Positions 15,984 through 21,557 of a DNA stretch of 21,557 bases are shown in pieces. Source of the DNA: JAYZAP01 sp964645285 (lineage in GTDB: Bacteria; Pseudomonadota; Alphaproteobacteria; JAAXGF01); assembly GCA_964645285.1 (NCBI GenBank), contig CAZYDR010000064.1, forward strand, positions 1-21,557, in the 5' to 3' direction. The translations under genes were made by a program, and so were the position numbers. Every line of letters begins with the position of its first letter. Within the stretch, counting starts at the first letter, position 1. The notes below the pieces were generated by a model. It was not told the DNA's origin. It was given only the letters and a program-made list of their open reading frames with translations, and did not search any database.

Positions 15984-16907
15984 TCAGCCCAGTACCGAAC
16001 CGACTTGAATGCGTGCGCCGCGCAGGAAGTCAGCGCCATCCACTGCCCCTTTACCGGCTTTCTGAACCCGGGTCAGACGCAAAGCACCGTGACCGCAAGC
16101 CACGGTGAAGTCGGCATCAATAAGCGTGCCGGGCGCGCCTTCGCCGTCGGCCACGACCGCCGCCACAACCCGGATGGAGTTTCCGCCGTGAGCGAAATAG
16201 GCGCCGGGCCGAGGGCTCATGGCCCGTACCAGACATTCCAGTTCCGTAGCGGGGCGGCTCCAGTCGAGGGCGCCCTCGCCGCGCGTCAACTTGGCCGCGT
16301 GGATCGCACCGTCTTCGGCCTGGGGAACTGGGGTGGCCGTTCCATCGGCGAGCCTCTCCAAGGCCTCGACCATGAGCCGGGCGCCGTCGGCCGCAAGCCT
16401 GTCATGGAGACTATCCGAAGTGGCGTCGTCGGGGACGGTGACCGAGTCAGTCAACAGGATGGGCCCGGTATCCACCCCCTCGTCCATTTGAATAATGGCG
16501 ACGCCGGTCTCCCTATCGCCCGCCTCGATGGTGCGCTGGATCGGCGCCGGACCGCGCCACCTTGGCAGCAGCGATGGGTGCAGGTTGAGGCAGCCCAGAC
16601 GCGGCGCACTCAGTACCGGGGCCGGCAGGATAAGCCCATAGGCGACGATCACGGCGGCGTCGCAACCAAGGGCCGCGAAATCCGCCTGCGCCGCCGGATC
16701 CTTGAGGCTGGCCGGTGTGCAGACGGCCAGGCGGAGGCGGTCGGCCTCGTCGTGGACCGGGGATTGGCGAGGCTTGTGCCCCCGCCCCGCCGGGCGCGGC
16801 GGCTGGCTATAGACAGCGATAATGTCATGGCCGGCCTCGGCGAGGGCGCGCAGGGTCGGCACGGCGAACGCCGCGGTTCCCATAAAAACGAGGCGCAGAC
16901 AAGTCAT
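15984..16907 (-). CDS. fmt: Methionyl-tRNA formyltransferase
   Basis: The 307-residue enzyme formylates initiator Met-tRNA using 10-formyl-tetrahydrofolate. The N-terminal Rossmann part begins LRLVFMGTAAFAVPTL. The catalytic stretch is LNLHPSLLPRWRGPAPIQ (Asn108, His110), with Asp146 in GVDTGPIL. The C-terminal tRNA-binding domain follows from about residue 205, with LTRGEGALDWSRPA. It lies 2 nt after def, its functional counterpart that later removes the formyl group. The usual A in RWRGAAPIQ is P here, a mild change. Confidence 0.96.
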   Translation of the reverse strand: MTCLRLVFMGTAAFAVPTLRALAEAGHDIIAVYSQPPRPAGRGHKPRQSPVHDEADRLRLAVCTPASLKDPAAQADFAALGCDAAVIVAYGLILPAPVLSAPRLGCLNLHPSLLPRWRGPAPIQRTIEAGDRETGVAIIQMDEGVDTGPILLTDSVTVPDDATSDSLHDRLAADGARLMVEALERLADGTATPVPQAEDGAIHAAKLTRGEGALDWSRPATELECLVRAMSPRPGAYFAHGGNSIRVVAAVVADGEGAPGTLIDADFTVACGHGALRLTRVQKAGKGAVDGADFLRGARIQVGSVLG

Positions 16908-16909
16908 GG

Positions 16910-17434
16910 TCAGGCCGACTTCAGCGCCTTAGCCTTGCGCGCCTTGAGTAGTTTTCGAATGATAATCCCGCGCTTGATGGCCGACAGATGATCGACCAGC
17001 AGGATACCGTCCAGGTGATCCATCTCGTGCTGAATGCAGCGTGCCAGAAGCCCGTCGGCTTCGAATTCCTGTCGCTGGTTGCGCTCGTCGGTATAGCGCA
17101 GAATCACTTCGCCCGGGCGCTTAACTTCGGCGTAATGCTCGGGGAACGACAGGCAGCCCTCCTCCATGGCCACGGCCTCGTCGGAATAGGCGATGATTTT
17201 CGGATCAGCCAGACGAAGCGGCGCGGCATCCTCGCCCTTGCGTGCCACGTCGATGACGATAAGCCGTTTGGGTACGCCGACCTGAATAGCGGAAAGCCCA
17301 ACGCCCGGCGCCAGATACATGGTCTCGAGCATGTCGTCTATGAGCTTGCGGGCGTCGTCATCGACCCGGCCAACCGGCTCAGACGTGACCTTGAGGCGCG
17401 GGTCGGGTGCAATGATGATGGGGAGTATGGCCAT
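16910..17434 (-). CDS. def: Peptide deformylase
   Basis: A 174-residue metalloenzyme that removes the N-formyl group from nascent proteins at the ribosome. Motif 1 is GVGLSAIQVG (about 44-53, with Ser where many have Ala), motif 2 is EGCLSFP (92-98; metal ligand Cys94) and motif 3 is QHEMDHLDG (His136, Glu137, His140). The N-terminus ILPIIIAPDPRLK is typical. It heads the def-fmt-truA run; the 50 nt before it separate it from the methyltransferase gene. Confidence 0.96.
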   Translation of the reverse strand: MAILPIIIAPDPRLKVTSEPVGRVDDDARKLIDDMLETMYLAPGVGLSAIQVGVPKRLIVIDVARKGEDAAPLRLADPKIIAYSDEAVAMEEGCLSFPEHYAEVKRPGEVILRYTDERNQRQEFEADGLLARCIQHEMDHLDGILLVDHLSAIKRGIIIRKLLKARKAKALKSA

Positions 17435-17484
17435 GGCCGGAAAACTAGCTCAGCGGTGCACGATTGAACATGGGCTTATGGCCG

Positions 17485-18423
17485 TCACGAGGCAAGCGCA
17501 CGGGCAATCTCGGTGACGTGGCGCAGATCGGCACCGCAACAGGTACCGAAGGTGTTGAGCCACGGCATGGTCCCCTTGAGCACCCGGTACTGGGCGCCGA
17601 GTTCCACCGGATCGCCATCGTCGAGAGTGTCGGATTCGTTGAGCTCTGCATGGCTCTTGCGCGATGCGTTGCACATGATACCGCGAATACGGCGCGACCA
17701 GTCGTCGTCTTCGAGAACATGGCTGAAGTGATTGGGATGGGCGCAGTTGATCATGAAATAGGCAGCGCCCGAACCGGTCGCTTCATCGACCGCCGTGATG
17801 GCGTCGCGCAACGATTGGCCGGTCGGCAGATTGCCCTCGGTCTCGACCGTGAACGAGACCACGATGGGCATACCGGCCGCCTGGGCGGCGCGGACCACGC
17901 CGATGGCCTCGTTGGACTGGGTAAAGGTCTCCGCCGCGACAAAATCCGCCTCGGTAGGGACCAGCCAGCCAATCTGCTTGGCATGGTAGCTCTCGGCGTC
18001 CTCCGCCGATATCAGATCTTCCGGCGCATAAGCGTCGCCATTGGGGCCGATGGACGCACTCAGCACGATCGGCTTCGCATTGTCCGAAAACTCCCACCGC
18101 AGACCGGCGACAAAGGCAACGGCGGCGCGGTTTGCCTGGGCAAGATCGTGCTCGGAAGCACCCAGATCGTCGGCCCAGTGCATATGCGCTTTCCAGGTCG
18201 GGCAGCCAAGGATGAAACCGGCACCTATATCGCGGGCCAGGGAAAGAAAACCCCGATGATAAGCCGCCATGGCTTCGCGTCCGGTCGGGTCCGACAACAG
18301 GGTGTGAGAGGCGAACTGAGGAATTTCAATGCCATGATTGAATATCAGGTCGGTCTCCAGACCGGCGCCACTGAGAAACCAGTCGTCAGATAGCTGTGGT
18401 AGATTATCGCGATACATCGCCAT
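17485..18423 (-). CDS. Homocysteine S-methyltransferase family protein (zinc-dependent)
   Basis: A 312-residue BHMT/MmuM-type barrel protein that in the family transfers a methyl group from a donor such as S-methylmethionine or betaine to homocysteine, giving methionine. The zinc ligands are Cys227 (MINCAHP) and Cys295/Cys296 (FGTCCGADLRH). The N-terminal region has LSGAGLETDLIFNHGIEIP, and the barrel centre has VLSASIGPNGD and PIVVSFTVETEGNLPTG. The methyl donor cannot be deduced. It ends 50 nt before def and starts divergently from rmuC. A headless paralogue lies at 8028-8339. Confidence 0.88.
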   Translation of the reverse strand: MAMYRDNLPQLSDDWFLSGAGLETDLIFNHGIEIPQFASHTLLSDPTGREAMAAYHRGFLSLARDIGAGFILGCPTWKAHMHWADDLGASEHDLAQANRAAVAFVAGLRWEFSDNAKPIVLSASIGPNGDAYAPEDLISAEDAESYHAKQIGWLVPTEADFVAAETFTQSNEAIGVVRAAQAAGMPIVVSFTVETEGNLPTGQSLRDAITAVDEATGSGAAYFMINCAHPNHFSHVLEDDDWSRRIRGIMCNASRKSHAELNESDTLDDGDPVELGAQYRVLKGTMPWLNTFGTCCGADLRHVTEIARALAS

Positions 18424-18497
18424 TGCTGAATCTCCGGATCAAAAACCAAGGCGCCCGCCAAGCGTGTCCCAACGGCGGCCACGTGATATCATAGGTC

Positions 18498-19625
18498 ATG
18501 GATGTTATCATCCTGCTGTTGGCTGTCGTCCTGGTTGTGGTTGGCGCCGTTGCCGTCGTTGCCCTTAACCGCGGCGGCCGGATGCGCCGCGATAGCGAAT
18601 CCCTGAGTGTCGAAATCGTACGCATGGCGGAGAGCGTCACCGCCGGACACAACGACCTCGCCGGTCGCCTCGCCCAGATAACCGAGGCCAACGCCACCGG
18701 CCAGGCAGCCTTGACTAAAAGCGCCAACGAACGCCTCGACGCGGTGTCCAAGCGGCTTGGCGGAAATATGGACAAGTCGACGCAGACCACCACCAAGGCC
18801 ATGACCGACCTGCGCGAGCACCTGGCCCGAATCGACGTGGCCCAGAAAAACATCGCCGAGCTCAGCGGTCAGGTGGTATCGCTCCAGGAGGTGCTGTCGA
18901 ATAAACAGGCGCGCGGCGCCTTTGGGGAAATCCAGCTCAACCATCTGGTCACCAATATCCTGCCGCCGTCGGCCTACCAGTTCCAGGCGACGCTCGGCAA
19001 CGGCACCCGCTGCGACTGCCTGCTGACCCTGCCCAATCCGCCGGGGGCCATCGCCATCGACGCCAAGTTCCCGCTCGAGAGCTACCATGCGCTCCGCAAC
19101 GTCGAGGACGACGGCGCCAAGACCCTGGCCGAACGCGCCTTTCGCCAGGCCATGGTCAAGCATATCGACGACATTTCGAAGAAATACATCATCCCCGGCG
19201 AGACCGCCGAGTCAGCGCTCATGTTTCTGCCCAGCGAAGCGGTCTATGCGGAACTCCACGCCAGCTTCGGCGATGTGGTCGAGAAGTCCTACCGGGCGCG
19301 GGTGTGGATTGTCTCGCCGACCGCCCTCATGGCGACGCTCAACACCGTGCGCGCGATACTAAAAGACGCCCGCATGCGCGAACAGGCCGGCGTGATCCAG
19401 ACCGAGCTGCTGACCCTGCTCAAGGACGTGGAACGGCTCGACGACCGGGTCGAGAAGCTATAGCGCCACTTCGGCCAGGCCACGGAGAACGTCCGCCAGA
19501 TCCGCATCTCCACGGACAAGGTGACCAGCCGGGCCGAGCGTATCGAAGACATCCAGCTCGAAGACGCCAGCCCGGCCGAAGACCTCGAAGGCCCCCGTCT
19601 GGTCGACAGCGACGTTGGTGATTAG
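18498..19625 (+). pseudogene. rmuC: DNA recombination protein RmuC, interrupted by an internal TAG
   Basis: The frame encodes an RmuC-family protein: an N-terminal membrane helix (about residues 4-23), a coiled-coil region (about 30-125) and the nuclease-like RmuC domain (about 130-320), with LLTLPNPPGAIAIDAKFPLE, SALMFLPSEAVYAELH and VWIVSPTALMATLNTVRAIL. At 19461-19463 a TAG follows LDDRVEKL. Without it the same frame continues as RHFGQATENVRQIRIST, then KVTSRAERIEDIQLED, to TAG 19623-19625. RmuC proteins normally read RVEKLQ.HF here, so a single C-to-T change (CAG to TAG) is the simplest explanation. The full length would be 375 residues; the truncated product has 321 and keeps most of the core domain, so some function may remain. 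RmuC limits DNA inversions in E. coli. Start ATG 18498 has no clear ribosome-binding site. Confidence 0.8.
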
Positions 19626-19639
19626 AGTATCTGGGGCGA

Positions 19640-20242
19640 CTAAGAGTTCTGGAACGTCTGCCGCGCCTTCAAGGCCGCCGACAAGGTGCCGTCATCGAGG
19701 TATTCCAGTTCGCCGCCCATGGGCACGCCGTGGGCCAGGCGCGAGACCGTGACGGCGCAATCGGCGAGGCGGCCGGTGATGTAATGGGCCGTGGTCTGCC
19801 CGTCCACCGTCGCGCTGGTGGCGAGGATGACCTCGGTCACCGCCGTGTCGCGGGCGCGGGACACCAGGCCGGCAATATGGAGGTCCTCGGGGCCGACGCC
19901 GTCCAGCGCCGAGAGCACGCCGCCGAGCACATGGTAGCGCCCCCGGAACGAGCCCGAACGCTCCAACGCCCATAAGTCGGCGACGTCCTCGACAACGCAG
20001 ATCAATGAGCCGTCGCGGCGCTCGTCGCGGCACAGGCCGCAGGGGTCGCCGGCGTCGAGATTGCCGCAGGTGGCGCAGGGCCGCACCCGCTCGGCCGCCG
20101 TGGTCAGCGCCGCGACCAGCGGGTCGAGCACCGCTGCCCGGCGCTTGAGCAGGTACAGGGCGACCCGCCGTGACGACCGCGGGCCGAGCCCCGGCAGTTT
20201 GGACAGCTGCTGAATCAGGCGATCAATCTCGGGCAACGCCAT
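19640..20242 (-). CDS. recR: Recombination mediator protein RecR
   Basis: The 200-residue protein acts with RecO/RecF to load RecA on gapped DNA. It shows a helix-hairpin-helix region (LSKLPGLGPRSSRRVALYLL), a four-cysteine zinc finger (Cys56, Cys59, Cys68, Cys71), a Toprim domain from about residue 79 (SLICVVEDVADLWALE) and the C-terminal GVPMGGELEYLDDGTL. It is last in the dnaX-ybaB-recR run, 7 nt after ybaB, and ends 14 nt from the convergent rmuC stop. Confidence 0.96.
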   Translation of the reverse strand: MALPEIDRLIQQLSKLPGLGPRSSRRVALYLLKRRAAVLDPLVAALTTAAERVRPCATCGNLDAGDPCGLCRDERRDGSLICVVEDVADLWALERSGSFRGRYHVLGGVLSALDGVGPEDLHIAGLVSRARDTAVTEVILATSATVDGQTTAHYITGRLADCAVTVSRLAHGVPMGGELEYLDDGTLSAALKARQTFQNS

Positions 20243-20249
20243 GGCTAGC

Positions 20250-20573
20250 CTAGAAAGGTAATTCCATGCCCGGCGGCAGTTGCAGCCCGCCGGTGACTTT
20301 CTTCATCTCCTCGGCCACATGGGCCTCGACCTTGGCCTTGGCGTCGTTGACCGCGGCGATGACCAGGTCTTCGAGCACCTCCACGTCGTTGGGGTCAACC
20401 AGGGCCGGGTCGATCTTGAGGCGGCGCAGCTCGCCCCTGCCGGTGAGCGTGGTGGTGACCATGCCGGCGCCGGCGGCGCCGTCGATCTCAACAGTCTCCA
20501 ATTGGGCCTGCATATCGGCCATCTTGGACTGCATTTCCTGAGCCTGCTTCATCATCTTGCCGATGTTCTTCAT
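20250..20573 (-). CDS. ybaB: YbaB/EbfC family nucleoid-associated protein
   Basis: A 107-residue protein starting MKNIGKMMKQAQEMQSKMAD, a helical N-terminus, followed by the family core GMVTTTLTGRGELRRLKIDPALVDP and VLEDLVIAAVNDAK, ending PPGMELPF. Members bind DNA as dimers and are encoded between dnaX and recR in many bacteria, as here. The ATG overlaps the stop of dnaX (20570-20573). Confidence 0.95.
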   Translation of the reverse strand: MKNIGKMMKQAQEMQSKMADMQAQLETVEIDGAAGAGMVTTTLTGRGELRRLKIDPALVDPNDVEVLEDLVIAAVNDAKAKVEAHVAEEMKKVTGGLQLPPGMELPF

Positions 20574-21557
20574 GGCAATTCGTCTCCGTCGGAATTGGGG
20601 GTAGCGGGCGCAGGCCGGTCGCGAACGTCGGTCACCTTGGCGTCCATGAAGGTTTCCAGCACGGCGGCAACCAGCGGGTGGTCACCGACCTCGGCGATAC
20701 GCCGGGCATGGTCGACGGCATCCTGTTCATCGAGGGTTGGCGCACCCTCCTCCCCCGAGACCACCACGATCCAGCGATCACCGGTCCAGCGACTAAGCTT
20801 AGCGCCAAGATCATTGGCCAGTCCATCGGGAGCATTACCGGTGGGGCGAAACTCGATGCGGCCGGGCTCGAAATCAACCAGATGGACGCAGGCCCGCAGG
20901 CTCGACAGCAACAGCATTTCGCCCATGGTCTCGACCAGATCGACCACCGCCTCGAAACTTGTCGGGCCGGATGGTTGTTCGAGCTCGGGTTGTGGTGTGT
21001 GTTCGGATACCGGCGCCAAGGCCGCCTGAGTTGCACCGCCACCACCACCACCATCGTCGCTCGGCGCCACGGTGACCGGAGCCGGCGTCACGGGCGCCCG
21101 GCTCACCGGCTCGCCGCCGTCTGACTGGGCGGCCTTGATGACGGCGGCGGGAGCCGGCAGGTCGGCTACATAGGCGAGGCGCACCAGGACCATCTCGGCG
21201 GCCGCCAGGGGGTTCGGTGCGAAGCGCGCCTCACCGAGACCCTTGAGCAACATCTGCCAGGTCCGGGCTAATACCGGCATGGGCAGTCGCTGAGCCAGAT
21301 CGGCGCCCCGGCGGCGCTCGGCCTCGGCCACGGCGACACCCTCGGTAGCGTCGGGCACGACCTTGACCCGGGTCAGCCAGTGAGACAGTTCAAGTAAATC
21401 CTGCAGCACCACAACAGGATCGACGCCGGCGCCATATTGACGCGCCAGTTCGTCGAGGGCGCGGCCGGACTCGCCGGCCATCAGCGCCTCGAACAGATCG
21501 AACACCTGGGCCCGGTCGGCAAGCCCGAGCATATCGCGCAGCGCCGCTTCCTCGACC
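20570..21557 (-). CDS. dnaX: DNA polymerase III subunits gamma/tau, C-terminal part (partial)
   Basis: The reading frame enters from beyond the window end: codons at 21556-21533 read VEEAALRD before MLGLADRAQVFDLFEALMAG, so the methionine at 21532 is internal and not a start. The visible 328 residues cover the clamp-loader collar domain III (QDLLELSHWLTRVKVVP, LPMPVLARTWQMLLKGLGEA), an Ala/Pro/Gly-rich linker (about 21000-21130) and the C-terminal tau-type domain. The N-terminal AAA+ ATPase part lies outside. DnaX forms the clamp loader and links polymerase and helicase. It overlaps ybaB by 4 nt. Confidence 0.93.
   Translation of the reverse strand, partial: VEEAALRDMLGLADRAQVFDLFEALMAGESGRALDELARQYGAGVDPVVVLQDLLELSHWLTRVKVVPDATEGVAVAEAERRRGADLAQRLPMPVLARTWQMLLKGLGEARFAPNPLAAAEMVLVRLAYVADLPAPAAVIKAAQSDGGEPVSRAPVTPAPVTVAPSDDGGGGGGATQAALAPVSEHTPQPELEQPSGPTSFEAVVDLVETMGEMLLLSSLRACVHLVDFEPGRIEFRPTGNAPDGLANDLGAKLSRWTGDRWIVVVSGEEGAPTLDEQDAVDHARRIAEVGDHPLVAAVLETFMDAKVTDVRDRPAPATPNSDGDELP

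Noticed and set aside
17440..17475. tRNA D-arm-like string CTAGCTCAGCGGT before def
   Set aside because: No matching D-stem, anticodon arm, T-arm or acceptor stem can be drawn, and def starts at 17434.
16005..18393. Long plus-strand frames at 16005-16991 and 17464-18393
   Set aside because: They are antisense to fmt/def and to the methyltransferase gene, and show no recognisable domain.
10723..19463. Stop-codon recoding (TAG read as Gln) suggested by internal TAG codons
   Set aside because: TAG is used as the normal terminator of rpmE, rpmH and argB, TAA also interrupts a gene, and other lesions are frameshifts. Decay explains all of them.

Overview
The window looks like a chromosomal segment of a high-GC alphaproteobacterium, probably near Rhodospirillales. 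This is inferred from the C-type L31 without a CXXC motif, the alphaproteobacteria-typical DUF2336 protein, and the gene set rpmH-rnpA-yidD-yidC-engB-argB, dapD-dapE, truA-fmt-def and recR-ybaB-dnaX. No species can be named from sequence alone.

Layout. Positions 1-~900 are an AT-rich foreign islet: the edge of an IS3-type transposase gene abuts a 5'-truncated, frameshifted DUF262 gene. From about 900 the DNA is GC-rich. An MsbA-type ABC exporter (minus) faces away from rpmE (plus) across a region holding a perfect 12-bp inverted repeat. A compact plus-strand cluster follows: rpmH, rnpA, yidD, yidC, engB, argB (ribosome, RNase P, membrane insertion, ribosome assembly, arginine). After argB lies a deletion scar joining two headless genes, a TPR protein (minus) and a homocysteine S-methyltransferase (plus). 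Next, on minus, are an intact DUF2336 gene and a broken PAS-GAF-GGDEF diguanylate cyclase gene. The plus strand then carries a HAD nucleotidase, a GFA-family zinc protein, dapD, a broken dapE and a frameshifted membrane protein gene. On minus follow truA, fmt, def (a tight cluster) and an intact homocysteine S-methyltransferase. rmuC (plus) has an internal amber codon. It converges on recR-ybaB-dnaX (minus), and dnaX runs off the window end.

How the genes work together. Most intact genes are housekeeping: translation (rpmE, rpmH, def, fmt, truA), RNA processing (rnpA), membrane protein insertion (yidD, yidC), ribosome assembly (engB), amino-acid synthesis (argB, dapD) and replication/repair (recR, ybaB, dnaX). 

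The most striking property is the density of broken genes. Eight loci (transposase edge, DUF262, TPR, methyltransferase copy, diguanylate cyclase, dapE, membrane protein, rmuC) are truncated, frameshifted or interrupted by stops, while their neighbours are clean. This suggests genome erosion, or an error-rich draft. No intact novel system was found; the nearest thing to a defence element is the wrecked DUF262 gene. No tRNA, rRNA or CRISPR array was recognised.
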